Shown: piece after piece, positions 1 to 8,279 of the stretch | How the letters are laid out: each line of letters starts with the position of its first letter | Position numbering within the stretch: position 1 is the stretch's first letter | From: Sanchytrium tribonematis | Lineage: Eukaryota; Sanchytriomycota; Sanchytriomycetes; Sanchytriales; Sanchytriaceae | Assembly (NCBI GenBank): GCA_018985235.1 | Contig: JADGIG010000200.1 | Location: 1-13,147, forward strand | Length of the DNA stretch: 13,147 nucleotides | Reading direction: 5' to 3' | Notes under the pieces: model-generated | Told to the model about the DNA's origin: nothing | Database searches by the model: none | The model's input: the letters and a program-made list of their open reading frames with translations, nothing else | Program-made: the position numbers and the translations under genes

Positions 1-194
1 TGGATTGTAAAAAACGTGAACTGCTATTACGAAATGAATAAAAAATTGTATTTATGTATCTCGAGTTTAAAAGTTGCGCTATAATGCTCAGCGAAACCTT
101 ACAATGTTAAATAACTGATCACGAGGAAACGGATACACTGTACTTGGACAAGAAAAATTTGAAAATAGGATTAGCCGTTAAACTTGAAACCTGG
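1..194. promoter_or_regulatory. 5' flank of the IML2-like gene
   Basis: This AT-rich stretch has no supported gene. It holds three short upstream ATG frames on the plus strand (from about 34, 83 and 104), each closing within 16 codons. The frame of the downstream gene stays open back to base 111 but contains no ATG before 195. The region is therefore read as promoter and 5' leader. An upstream exon outside the window cannot be excluded. Confidence 0.4.
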
Positions 195-1832
195 ATGAGC
201 TCGGATGAAGAAGTGTCTATTTTTGACCAGAGTGACATTATCGACTTGGAAAGTTTAACTCAAGAGGAATTATTTAAAATTGAGCAGGATGTATTCCAAG
301 CGATAGTTTTATTTAATCAAAACAAGTTCAACGATGCAATAAAAATGCTTGAAGTTAGAGCAAATCAAGATGGTATTTTTGCTGTTGCGGTAGGCTGTTT
401 ATTATTCATGAGAGCCATAAGTACTTTTAATAAGGACGACATAGATAAAGCGATGGCAGCGTTGGAATTGTCTATATCTGTTGCAAATGCACAAAACACC
501 AAACAATCTTATATTAGTAAATTCACGAGCGTCCTATTCAAGCAAGAAATGCACTGGATAACGGCTAGGTGTTCAACTATACAAAGTGAAGCAAATATGC
601 TTAGTTCATTTTTATTTATACTGCAAGAAAATATGACGGGCCTATTAAAAGCGGGACTTTTTCTAACTAAAGGTGTTAATGGTATAGAAGAAGTTTATAA
701 ATCAAAAGATGTGGAAATGGATCAAAATACTACAGGCGCAGTGAATTTTTGTTTTGGAGCAATCCAAGCGGTAACAGCGTTATTGCCTTCAAGAGTATTA
801 AAACTGATCAGTATATTCGGATATTCAACTAACAAAGATCTGGGATTTGATCTTATGCACCAATGTGAAAGCGGAACTAGTATCTATAAGGAGTTGGCAC
901 CAATTTTTCTTCTTGGTATTCATTGCATATTAATGAGTTTTGCACCCAACACTCAGCAGCCCAGCCAAGTCAAGGCCATGCAAGACAGATTAGATATCTG
1001 CTTATCAAAAAATCCTGATTCAGTATTTTATTTAATTATAAATTCAAGATTTTCAAGAGGGAAAAGAGATTTAAAAATGGCCGCATCAATTCTTCAAAAA
1101 GCCATTGACGTCCAAGACGAATGGATTGGTATTAAGCTCCTTAGTGAATTTGAACTTTGTATGACAAACCTTTTTTTACTTAAGTTTGAAGTAGTATTCT
1201 CAATGCTAGATAAGCTCCAAAAGGAGACTTTTTGGAGCAAAGCTTTCTTCACTTATTGGAAAGGGGCATGTTTAGACATGCAAGATGCTGATGGTATGGA
1301 GCATTATGCTGAATCCTTAACATTTATAACCAGAAAATTTGGGGGTAAGACAATTGCTATTGAGCAATTTGTAATGAAAAGGGTTCAGTTTTTCCAGACA
1401 ATCCCTCAAAAGATAAGAAGACTCTATCTTCCAGGACTAGAGATAGCATATCTCTTTTTGGGATTTTCTTTTATGGGAAAAGCGGAATTAGAAAAGGCAA
1501 TTGTTTTAATTGAAGAGTCTCTGGAAGCGTCAAAGGAAGTGACACACGATTGCAAATCTCATTTGATAAATCATTTGCAATTGCTGCATTGCAGCTGCGT
1601 GCGTAATATTAATTTCATCAATCAAAAATATGATCTTTCTAAACTGGTACTTCTCGAGGAAATTAATGACATAATTGATATGGACTGGCTGAAACCGTTT
1701 AGCGTGTTCGAGCAAGCTCAGACGTTTGTAGATGCCTATTTGCTGAAAAAAGACAAAATGTATCTGGAAAGGGCACAAACTTTGCTTTCAGAAACGGCTA
1801 ATTATAGCGGATATGTTTTGGAATTTCGGTAA
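195..1832 (+). CDS. IML2: Iml2/TTC39 family protein (DUF3808), TPR-like
   Basis: This 545-residue protein has the architecture of the Iml2/TTC39 family. Near the N-terminus is the family-like segment with FQAIVLFNQNKFNDAIKMLE, then a helical stretch resembling TTC39 (TFNKDDIDKAMAALE). Around residues 187-221 is the hallmark region FGAIQAVTALLPSRVLKL followed by an IFGY/GFDLM segment. The C-terminal half is alpha-helical with TPR-like pairs. Family members are cytosolic or mitochondrial-outer-membrane-associated; yeast Iml2 is linked to inclusion-body clearance through lipid droplets, and the exact biochemical role is not settled. The frame is open from base 111, but ATG at 195 is the first start codon in it and lies just before the conserved region, so I chose it over a TTG at 144. 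NOC1 follows on the same strand after 112 bases. The family call is confident, the start less so. Confidence 0.85.
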   Translation: MSSDEEVSIFDQSDIIDLESLTQEELFKIEQDVFQAIVLFNQNKFNDAIKMLEVRANQDGIFAVAVGCLLFMRAISTFNKDDIDKAMAALELSISVANAQNTKQSYISKFTSVLFKQEMHWITARCSTIQSEANMLSSFLFILQENMTGLLKAGLFLTKGVNGIEEVYKSKDVEMDQNTTGAVNFCFGAIQAVTALLPSRVLKLISIFGYSTNKDLGFDLMHQCESGTSIYKELAPIFLLGIHCILMSFAPNTQQPSQVKAMQDRLDICLSKNPDSVFYLIINSRFSRGKRDLKMAASILQKAIDVQDEWIGIKLLSEFELCMTNLFLLKFEVVFSMLDKLQKETFWSKAFFTYWKGACLDMQDADGMEHYAESLTFITRKFGGKTIAIEQFVMKRVQFFQTIPQKIRRLYLPGLEIAYLFLGFSFMGKAELEKAIVLIEESLEASKEVTHDCKSHLINHLQLLHCSCVRNINFINQKYDLSKLVLLEEINDIIDMDWLKPFSVFEQAQTFVDAYLLKKDKMYLERAQTLLSETANYSGYVLEFR

Positions 1833-1911
1833 AATTCACTAACACAGAGTCAATTTCAGAGTGCAAATGGTCCAAGATCAATTAAAACATTTCTAGAATT
1901 ATTATATTGAG

Positions 1912-1917
1912 AATAAA
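1912..1917 (+). terminator. AATAAA poly(A) signal candidate after IML2
   Basis: An exact AATAAA lies 80 bases after the IML2 stop and 28 bases before the NOC1 ATG. It is the only such hexamer I see in this intergenic gap. In this AT content it could occur by chance. Confidence 0.35.
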
Positions 1918-1944
1918 TATATTTGATATCCTAAGGGGAACACA

Positions 1945-4038
1945 ATGAAATCAAGGGATACTCTCTTAAAAATACAACGTAAATGGTGGGAACCGACTGA
2001 AGCTGGCGAATTTGGAAATATCAAAGAAGCAGAGCAATTATATAAGGAAGAAGTATACAAATTTGAAAAATTGAATAATGCGGGAAAAACGGATGAAAAA
2101 TATTTTAAACATATCGTAAAAGACGGTACATTCAATGACAAAATCACACTATTTTCGCATGCAATTCAAGAATCTCCGCTGCACAATCTTCAAAAATTTC
2201 AAGATTTGCTCAGTATGGCCGGGAAAAAAAATAGAGATCAAGTTAATCGATCGTTAGAGGCTCTTGTCACTATTTTTACTGCACAGGGTGATTACAGCAT
2301 ATTACCGAAAAGAAACTTGAGAGTATATCGCGCTTGTCTTGATATAAAACCAACTACTGGTCAGATTATTCAAGCATATTTTGAGGATAAGCTAAGAGAA
2401 ATATTTTTTGCAATGCTTCAAATTATAGAAGAGTGGCTCAAGGACAATGTCCAAAACTCTAAGCTCCGTATGCTTTCTTTTTTGTATTCTCTGGGGGTCT
2501 ACACCTTTGAACATTCTGAAAATATTATTCGTCTTGTTGCAAACAAGCTGGGTGATCCTGACAAAAAAGTTGCATCCAAGGCTGGTTACGTACTAATTAC
2601 AATCTCAAACGAAAAATCGGCTTTAAAATGGAGTGTCATACGAAATTTAAAGTCGCAAATTTCAAAAACAGATAATATTAATTGCAAGTCTGTCTCTCTA
2701 AATCACTTATCTCAGATAAAATTTAGCCTCAAAGACGACACAAAACTTTATTCAGATGTAATAACAATATATATGGAGATAATGGACGAAGTTATGGGTA
2801 TAAACCCAAATGTGATATCATTTGATGTCAAAGAAAAGGATAAGAAGAAGTTAAGAGTTCCCGATGAAGGACCTGAATTTAAGGTGATTCATTACTCTTT
2901 GACTGGGCTTAAGCGCGTTCTTCCTTACATTGAAAGTACTATGGAAAAAATCGATGACATTTCGAAAGATTTGAAAAAATATGAGAAGTTGCTTTTTTTA
3001 ATTAACCAGCATTCGCCGTCGACGTTAACTTGCTTCCAAACTTTGGGAGTATTAGTTCAATTCGGCCGGCTGATGCCCGAAATTAAGCAGAAGTTGAAAA
3101 AGGCTCTAATTGATATTACAATTGACGCAAAAATCTTCAACACAAAATATCTATCATTATACTTAGAAGTTCTCGAATCTTATTTAAATGATGCTCCCTC
3201 AGATTTGGTTTTGGAATTTGTTAGAGCTCTTTTGTCAATTTCAATCCATTTTGTTGACTCTAACGCAAAAATTCAAGTTCTAGAATTTGTTATCGATATG
3301 TTTAAAAAAGATTTGACCTTCTTCAAGCGCACAATTCCACCACCAAAAGCAAGCGTTCCTAATAGAGAAGATATTGAGAAATTGAATGAAGATTCTCTTC
3401 AATTACATCTCACTGTGAACGACGAACAAGAAATACTTTCTGATGTGCTTCTTTTTGAGATCACAGCTTTAATCAAAGATTACGACCCTTCTATGGCTAT
3501 CAAAATCAAGGAATTACTTTCATTGAACAAACGGTCGATCAGGGAAACTACAAAAAAAACAGAATTTGTAAAATCGGCACCAATTATGTTTTTAGATATT
3601 TTCACCAATAGAAAACAAAAGAAACGCAATGACAAAGGCCATAATGAACTTCAGAAAACTTTAATGTCAAAAAAGCCGTCGGAAATCCGGGTTGATGAAC
3701 TTTATTTATATGAATTCTTCAAAGATAAAAAACCAAAATTAGCCAAATCTAATGACGAAGATGTTGATGGCGAGTCGATTTTGAGTGCTGAAATTGAATT
3801 GCCGAGTGATTTGGACGACAAGGATCTTACTTTTTCATCCTCTGATTCAGAAGTATCTAATGATGAAATTATAGACCATGATATGGATGTTGATCCTTTT
3901 GAGAGACTGGAGGAATCTCTGGGTGATGATAATAAGAAGAAAAAGCGTAAGCTACCATTATTTATGACCCCAGAAGCAATTGAAGAGATAATTCACAAAA
4001 AGAAAAATGTAAAAAGATTAGATGTGACTAAATTTTAA
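1945..4038 (+). CDS. NOC1: Ribosome biogenesis factor Noc1/Mak21 (CEBPZ, CBF domain)
   Basis: This 697-residue nucleolar protein belongs to the CBF/Mak21 family, which in yeast pairs with Noc2 on early pre-60S particles. Near the N-terminus are the family's tryptophan-containing start (RKWWEP, residues 12-17) and the signature QESPLHNL (75-82), followed by a KK-rich helix and the LPKRNLR segment (about 120-126). A CBF-domain start is suggested by VIHYSLTGLKRVLP near residue 314. The domain closes with LLFEITALIKDYDPSMA near 502, where homologues carry an HYHP-like sequence; here it is DYDP. FLDIFTNRKQKKR near 549 matches the family's post-CBF element. The C-terminus is strongly acidic and serine-rich, then carries a basic cluster KKKKRK (664-669) likely to act as a nuclear signal. 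It is shorter than yeast Mak21 or human CEBPZ (about 1,000 residues). The ATG at 1945 is the first after an in-frame TGA. HCCS converges on it with 7 bases between stops. Confidence 0.9.
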   Translation: MKSRDTLLKIQRKWWEPTEAGEFGNIKEAEQLYKEEVYKFEKLNNAGKTDEKYFKHIVKDGTFNDKITLFSHAIQESPLHNLQKFQDLLSMAGKKNRDQVNRSLEALVTIFTAQGDYSILPKRNLRVYRACLDIKPTTGQIIQAYFEDKLREIFFAMLQIIEEWLKDNVQNSKLRMLSFLYSLGVYTFEHSENIIRLVANKLGDPDKKVASKAGYVLITISNEKSALKWSVIRNLKSQISKTDNINCKSVSLNHLSQIKFSLKDDTKLYSDVITIYMEIMDEVMGINPNVISFDVKEKDKKKLRVPDEGPEFKVIHYSLTGLKRVLPYIESTMEKIDDISKDLKKYEKLLFLINQHSPSTLTCFQTLGVLVQFGRLMPEIKQKLKKALIDITIDAKIFNTKYLSLYLEVLESYLNDAPSDLVLEFVRALLSISIHFVDSNAKIQVLEFVIDMFKKDLTFFKRTIPPPKASVPNREDIEKLNEDSLQLHLTVNDEQEILSDVLLFEITALIKDYDPSMAIKIKELLSLNKRSIRETTKKTEFVKSAPIMFLDIFTNRKQKKRNDKGHNELQKTLMSKKPSEIRVDELYLYEFFKDKKPKLAKSNDEDVDGESILSAEIELPSDLDDKDLTFSSSDSEVSNDEIIDHDMDVDPFERLEESLGDDNKKKKRKLPLFMTPEAIEEIIHKKKNVKRLDVTKF

Positions 4039-4042
4039 TAAA
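4037..4042 (+). terminator. AATAAA overlapping the NOC1 stop codon
   Basis: The NOC1 TAA stop (4036-4038) is followed so closely by TAAATA that AATAAA starts inside the stop codon. If functional, the 3' UTR is only tens of bases and must extend into the antisense of HCCS. Confidence 0.4.
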
Positions 4043-4045
4043 TAC

Positions 4046-4600
4046 TTAAGATAACCAATTTCCAAATAAATGATAAAAGGTGTGCATTGCTCGAAGTTTT
4101 AGGCCTTCAATTGAATTCATTCTTGGCCTGACATCAACAAAAATGCTATTAAAATTATCAGAATGTTTTCCCTTGTAAAAATCTAGATAATATTCTATGT
4201 CTCTATTAGACTGAGAGACCTTCCAGATATGAACGTCGAATGGCTTCTTGTATCCTAAAATGTAGTGGTTCCATAAAGCTTTTGGAGTCATGTACAATGG
4301 CGTTCCTTGAAATTCTTTTAGAATTGGCTTTTCTTTATAAATTCGAAAACTTTCCCATTTTAAGACCTTTTGCCACGCCATTTCGTTGACTGTATTGTGA
4401 ATGTGAACGACTTGATTCATGTCTTTTTTATCAATAGTATTGTGCTTTTTCTGCAGTGCTTTGTATAATTGACTTTCACTTGGGTAATTCCAACTTTCAT
4501 CCTCATTTTTCAAAATACTGGATGTTTCTTTTTCCATAGATAAGCCCTCAACAGGCGTTTTTGCAAACTCTTCATATTCTTTGTGAGACGGACATCCCAT
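4046..4600 (-). CDS. HCCS: Holocytochrome c synthase (cytochrome c heme lyase)
   Basis: This 184-residue protein matches the mitochondrial heme lyases (system III), which attach heme to apocytochrome c or c1 in the intermembrane space. A Cys-Pro heme-regulatory motif sits at residues 3-4. The conserved WNYPSE block is at 37-42. VVHIHNTVNEMAW spans 64-76 and includes His68, which aligns with the heme-ligand histidine of human HCCS (His154). FDVHIW at 121-126 carries the second conserved histidine (H124), and YYLDFYKG (137-144) and FVDVRPR (154-160) follow. It is short next to the roughly 270 residues of yeast Cyc3 or human HCCS; the N-terminal linker is nearly absent while the catalytic core is complete. 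Whether it serves cytochrome c, c1 or both cannot be told. The ATG at 4600 directly precedes the CP motif. Confidence 0.92.
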   Translation of the reverse strand: MGCPSHKEYEEFAKTPVEGLSMEKETSSILKNEDESWNYPSESQLYKALQKKHNTIDKKDMNQVVHIHNTVNEMAWQKVLKWESFRIYKEKPILKEFQGTPLYMTPKALWNHYILGYKKPFDVHIWKVSQSNRDIEYYLDFYKGKHSDNFNSIFVDVRPRMNSIEGLKLRAMHTFYHLFGNWLS

Positions 4601-4640
4601 TTACGATAACGTGAAAAAAGGAGCAATTAATTGAAATAAA

Positions 4641-4646
4641 TTTATT
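4641..4646 (-). terminator. AATAAA just after the stop at 4650 (minus strand)
   Basis: On the minus strand an AATAAA begins three bases after the TAA at 4650-4652. The same arrangement is seen behind NOC1, transgelin and SAC1, so it mildly supports a real gene ending at 4650. Confidence 0.3.
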
Positions 4647-4649
4647 CAG

Positions 4650-4989
4650 TTATCTAGATGTTGCATAAATTGGAGTATTTGGCGGAGCAGGTGGAGTAAT
4701 TGGCATCCTTCTGAAGGTAGCAGAGAGTGGCATGTTTGGGGAAATTGCAGCAACTTCTAAGCAGGAAATATTTGCGGATAATGGTCCCTCTTCAATAGGC
4801 AACTCTGTATGGACGGATAAAGAAAGTGATTTAAAGTTTCGCATTGGAGTATTATGGTGCCAAAAGTTGGGAATGGGGGAATTTATCTAATCTGTTGTGT
4901 CTTAAAACCAATCAATTCGAGTCACAGGATCTGTGTTTGACAATTGAAGACCTAAGCTCAGATCAATCAAACAATCTTGGTGTGACCAT
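4650..4989 (-). CDS. Possible small spliced gene, 3' exons only
   Basis: I do not recognise a product. On the minus strand a frame is open from 4886 to the TAA at 4650, with ordinary codon choice for this window. It is rich in Pro and Ser toward its end (ITPPAPPNTPIYATSR). An upstream open stretch (4905-4997) can be joined to it by a GT-AG intron at 4887-4925 (39 nt), which keeps frame and bypasses the intervening TAA and TAG. That gives ...LGLQLSNTDP|INSPIPNFWHHN... across the junction. The upstream stretch begins after CATAACAG, which looks like a branch point fused to a 3' splice site, so a further 5' exon would be needed. No first exon is convincing. It lies 49 bases upstream of HCCS on the same strand. 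The whole model is inference and may be wrong. Confidence 0.28.
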
Positions 4990-5206
4990 CTGTTATGCTA
5001 TGAACAAAGTCAAACTCCTGTTAAATCTACAAAACTATTAAAATTATAAAATATATTCTAAAATCCACTTCATATGCCAACATTTTTTTCATACTGAATA
5101 AATTACTGCTACATGCATTGGTTCACCAGTGGTGGAATTTTTGCTTCAACTGTGGTATTGATATTCCTATGTAAACTTTTGGCTTGAAACAATTTGAAAT
5201 TTTTAA
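4990..5206. other. AT-rich interval without a supported gene
   Basis: This stretch lies between the possible minus-strand exons and the transgelin start. Frames here are short and closed by stops on both strands. It probably contains the transgelin promoter and leader, and perhaps a first exon of the minus-strand candidate (an ATG frame of about 20 codons opens near 5090 on the minus strand). I see no RNA gene, repeat or recognisable motif. Confidence 0.4.
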
Positions 5207-5863
5207 ATGAACAAAAACCAAAAAATAAAAATTGATCCAGCTCGGGTCGAAGAAACCTTCCAATGGATGGAAGAAGTGCTTGGAGAGAAGCTTGAGCATG
5301 ACCTTCAATCCACTTTAAAAGATGGAATCGTGCTTTTAAAGCTGATGTCAAAAATCACTGGAAATGAATACAAAATTGAAAAATCTACCCTTGCCTTTAA
5401 ACAAATGGAAAATATAACTCGGTTTTTAAACGAGGCCAAGAAAGTTGGCGTACCTGACATGGAAATATTTGTCACTTTAGATTTATATGAGGCAAAAAAT
5501 TTAAACAAAGTCATTGAGTGTATTGGTTCTTTAGCCAGAAATGCCCACCAAAAAGGATATTCAGTGCCGCTGTTAGGTCCTAAATTAGCAGATGCCAATG
5601 TTCGCCATTTTAGCGATGAAAAATTGCGTGAAGGTCGTGCTGTATCCAGCTTTCTAACAAGTAATGAGAGAAGTGCTCAATACGCTATGGAAAGGGCTGG
5701 TGGTGAGTTGATTCCTCAACCCCATATGCCTCGACAAGTTGCAGATCAAAGGGTCGATAAACCTATTAGTTCCGAAATGTCGCAATTAACAAACATGCAC
5801 GGCCCTCAGCAAGATGCTGGGGCTTTTGGAAAAAGAAGGGAAATTGGTGGAGAGTATAAATAA
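5207..5863 (+). CDS. Transgelin/calponin-like actin-binding protein (single CH domain)
   Basis: This 218-residue protein has the layout of fungal transgelin (yeast Scp1), which binds and bundles F-actin, mainly in cortical patches. A single calponin-homology domain occupies about residues 12-115. Its family signatures are visible: STLKDGIVLLKLMSKI (35-50), FKQMENITRFL (64-74), KKVGVP (78-83) and TLDLYEAKNLNKV (90-102). The following linker PLLGPK (121-126) and HFSDEKLREG (134-143) is typical of the family. The C-terminus ends with AFGKRREIGGEYK, resembling the end of a calponin repeat (usually G-A-R-R-I/Q-I), and is probably one degenerate repeat. The ATG at 5207 gives the expected short N-terminal tail. 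MGM1 converges with only four bases between the stops. Confidence 0.9.
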   Translation: MNKNQKIKIDPARVEETFQWMEEVLGEKLEHDLQSTLKDGIVLLKLMSKITGNEYKIEKSTLAFKQMENITRFLNEAKKVGVPDMEIFVTLDLYEAKNLNKVIECIGSLARNAHQKGYSVPLLGPKLADANVRHFSDEKLREGRAVSSFLTSNERSAQYAMERAGGELIPQPHMPRQVADQRVDKPISSEMSQLTNMHGPQQDAGAFGKRREIGGEYK

Positions 5864-5864
5864 A
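5859..5864 (+). terminator. AATAAA overlapping the transgelin stop codon
   Basis: The hexamer spans the last sense bases and the TAA (5861-5863). It repeats the arrangement at NOC1 and SAC1. Any cleavage site lies inside the antisense of MGM1. Confidence 0.4.
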
Positions 5865-5867
5865 TAT

Positions 5868-8279
5868 TTAATTTTTGTCTCTAATTATTTTTCTTAATTC
5901 ATTGGCAGCAACTTCTAATAGTTCCACTCTATCTTGAGCATCGATCTGGCTTTCCACTTTAGTATTCTCCCCGATTAAATCTCTTGAAATATTTCTGTAT
6001 TTAGAAAATACTCGGTCCTCAAGCTCGAATGGCAATCTTGTGTAGGTTTCAAGAACAAGATCTAACCAAATGTATTTTGCAGTTATTGAGGACATTTGTG
6101 TTGCTAAGGCAAACAAAAATGCTTCAGGGCAATATATTGATTCTCTTTTCGTTCTCATTATGGGATTTAATGATTCATCTATTAATAAGGTATCCGATAT
6201 GGGGGTGTCATCATTTTCCTTGGAACTGTTAAACCAGGAAAACCAATTATTTGGGGCAGAATGATAGAGAGGGGTTAAAGGACCTTTGCAGGCCTTACTT
6301 GAGATTACGTCAACTCTCGCTTTAAGTAATTCTGCCCTTGATTCGAAATATAAAGCTTCCTGAACTAATTTGTATTCATCAGTATCAAGATTGTTCAATT
6401 GACCAGTAGTCTTTAGTTCTTTTAATAACGTAGGGAATTTCCACCTCCCAAAATGATTTTGAATAGCATAGTAATTGTCCCATGAGTTTTTCATTTCACT
6501 TTTCAAAATACTCAAGGATTGTTGTCGACTATTTTCCCATATATCGCCCACTTCGCTTCCAATGTGCTCACTTTTCCAAGGTTTGAGAATATGCTCAATT
6601 TGATCTACAGTTCTTAACAATCGCTCTTTCACAACATCTTCGATACATTTATCGATGTCCATTATAAGTTCGGGATGATGTTGAAATGCTTGTAAACTGC
6701 GGACTCCCAATTCTTTACTCAGTTGTTCGTGTACACTATGAGTCGCTAATCTTCCAATACCGGATTTCGTCAATAATGAGGCCGCATTTAAAAGATTATT
6801 TACCCAGTAGTCCGAACCGTCTATATTTCCTATATTTTCATCTGTGAAGTAAGTGTTTTCTAATATTTGGAGCATTTTCAGGTTAAGCATTCCCTGTATA
6901 TCATGAAGAACTCGTTCTTCATTATATCGTCTGACAGTTTTACGAATATGATGTTTAATTTGGTCGTGAAGGGCATCAATGTAGCCCTGCGGGGTCATTC
7001 GAGTATCATGGAATTTAACATTAAAAGAGTATTTTTCTTTATCCAATTCACCTAAAACTTTTGAGAGTGTTACTTCTGAGTAGGATTTCATGGAGCTAGT
7101 AAGTATTTCTACAAGGCGGGAACGCAGAGTGTCAATCCCGACCTCGTGGTCGGGAAAAGTTTTTTGTTTGAGTAAAGTAGGATCACCGGGTGGACAAACA
7201 ACTCCAATATATCCAAGCCTCAACGGAAAATTCTTGTTGCCCAAAATATTCGCTGCCATTTGCGGTTCTACCCTATCTAGTTTTGTAATAACTCCCAGGG
7301 TTCGTTTGCCTTCTGGGTCAACACGTTTTGCAATTCTCAAGGAATCAGAATTCGCAAGATCAACATCGGCTGCAGATACAGCTAGTATTATATTTGGAAA
7401 TTGAACATACTTTTCGCATAAATTTTCTATGCCATCTTTTAAAGAAGGTGGTTGATCCTGTGAAACCACACGAATATAGCCTGGTAGATCTATCAGTCTA
7501 AGGTCCGGGACGTAAGGGGAATGAATTGTCAATTTAATTGGTTTTGCGTTTTCCATTTGGTCAATTGAAACAGAATTATTCAAGGCCGATAATGTGTGAG
7601 ATATTTCCTTGAAAGAACTTATTTTTCCTAGATCCGTCATATCATCAAAAGTTGCAAATACATCATTCCCATTTATCAATGTAAGTTCTAAAGGCCTTTT
7701 GGTGACCATATTGTTGCCTTTAGGTAAAAATTCGTGACCAATAATACTTTCAAGCACTGATGATTTCCCACTACTCTGACTTCCGATAACAACTATAGAG
7801 GGAAGTTGTATATCAGCTCCAACCCCGACTCCATTGAGCTTTTCCAAAATACCCTGGACATTTAGTAACTTCTTAATCAATGGATTGAATTGTTCATGAG
7901 GCTGAGACTTCATTAAAATATTCTCCGCAAGAACTTCAAATTCATCAGCATTATCCAACATATCCATATCATCTTTTAGAGTTTCTACAACTCCAGTCTT
8001 CCAATTGTCAAGAGCTTCTCGCAAAAGCTCCGGAAAATGATCTTCGTCGTCATTTAACGATACAGCCATGGACTGCATTTTATCACTCAAATGTTCTTTC
8101 ATATTAAATGCATGCTGTTTAGTATTTTGGTAAGCGGAAGATATTCCTTGGGAAATCTTACTATATAAATGATGGGTTTCTGATCCAACATATGTCGCAA
8201 ATCCTGCACCACTCGCAGTACCAAATATAAGTGTGTATTTACCTATTTTTGCAAAGCTTTTTAAATGCCACATAAGCAT
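5868..8279 (-). CDS. MGM1: Mitochondrial inner-membrane dynamin Mgm1/OPA1
   Basis: This 803-residue large GTPase drives inner-membrane fusion and cristae shaping. The GTPase core is textbook Mgm1: G1 GSQSSGKSS (166-174), the G2 threonine in MVTKRP (T193), G3 DLPG (264-267) and G4 TKLD (332-335). The flanking LPSIVVIG...VLESIIGHEFLPKG is characteristic of Mgm1/OPA1 rather than Dnm1 or Vps1. The C-terminal part (bundle, paddle region and GED) is all helical and ends at RKIIRDKN. The N-terminus is short: a few basic residues (K7, K11, K14) then one hydrophobic Gly/Ala-rich segment at about 15-32. Yeast Mgm1 (about 900 residues) has a longer presequence and two hydrophobic segments, so either the presequence is reduced here or a small upstream exon is missing (see the possible intron at 8286-8394). 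It is tail-to-tail with transgelin and divergent from the nucleotidyltransferase. Confidence 0.95.
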   Translation of the reverse strand: MLMWHLKSFAKIGKYTLIFGTASGAGFATYVGSETHHLYSKISQGISSAYQNTKQHAFNMKEHLSDKMQSMAVSLNDDEDHFPELLREALDNWKTGVVETLKDDMDMLDNADEFEVLAENILMKSQPHEQFNPLIKKLLNVQGILEKLNGVGVGADIQLPSIVVIGSQSSGKSSVLESIIGHEFLPKGNNMVTKRPLELTLINGNDVFATFDDMTDLGKISSFKEISHTLSALNNSVSIDQMENAKPIKLTIHSPYVPDLRLIDLPGYIRVVSQDQPPSLKDGIENLCEKYVQFPNIILAVSAADVDLANSDSLRIAKRVDPEGKRTLGVITKLDRVEPQMAANILGNKNFPLRLGYIGVVCPPGDPTLLKQKTFPDHEVGIDTLRSRLVEILTSSMKSYSEVTLSKVLGELDKEKYSFNVKFHDTRMTPQGYIDALHDQIKHHIRKTVRRYNEERVLHDIQGMLNLKMLQILENTYFTDENIGNIDGSDYWVNNLLNAASLLTKSGIGRLATHSVHEQLSKELGVRSLQAFQHHPELIMDIDKCIEDVVKERLLRTVDQIEHILKPWKSEHIGSEVGDIWENSRQQSLSILKSEMKNSWDNYYAIQNHFGRWKFPTLLKELKTTGQLNNLDTDEYKLVQEALYFESRAELLKARVDVISSKACKGPLTPLYHSAPNNWFSWFNSSKENDDTPISDTLLIDESLNPIMRTKRESIYCPEAFLFALATQMSSITAKYIWLDLVLETYTRLPFELEDRVFSKYRNISRDLIGENTKVESQIDAQDRVELLEVAANELRKIIRDKN

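Noticed and set aside
144-194. TTG start that adds 17 residues to the IML2-like protein
   Set aside because: Nuclear genes of this type start at ATG. The first in-frame ATG is at 195 and conserved family sequence starts after it.
4844-5041. Plus-strand 65-codon frame
   Set aside because: It begins at TTG, has no family resemblance, and runs antisense to the better-supported minus-strand exon candidate.
5109-5351. Minus-strand frames over the transgelin start
   Set aside because: They lie antisense to conserved CH-domain codons and show no family resemblance.
7090-7404. Plus-strand 104-codon frame inside MGM1
   Set aside because: It is antisense to the conserved GTPase domain and resembles nothing; it is a shadow of the real gene.
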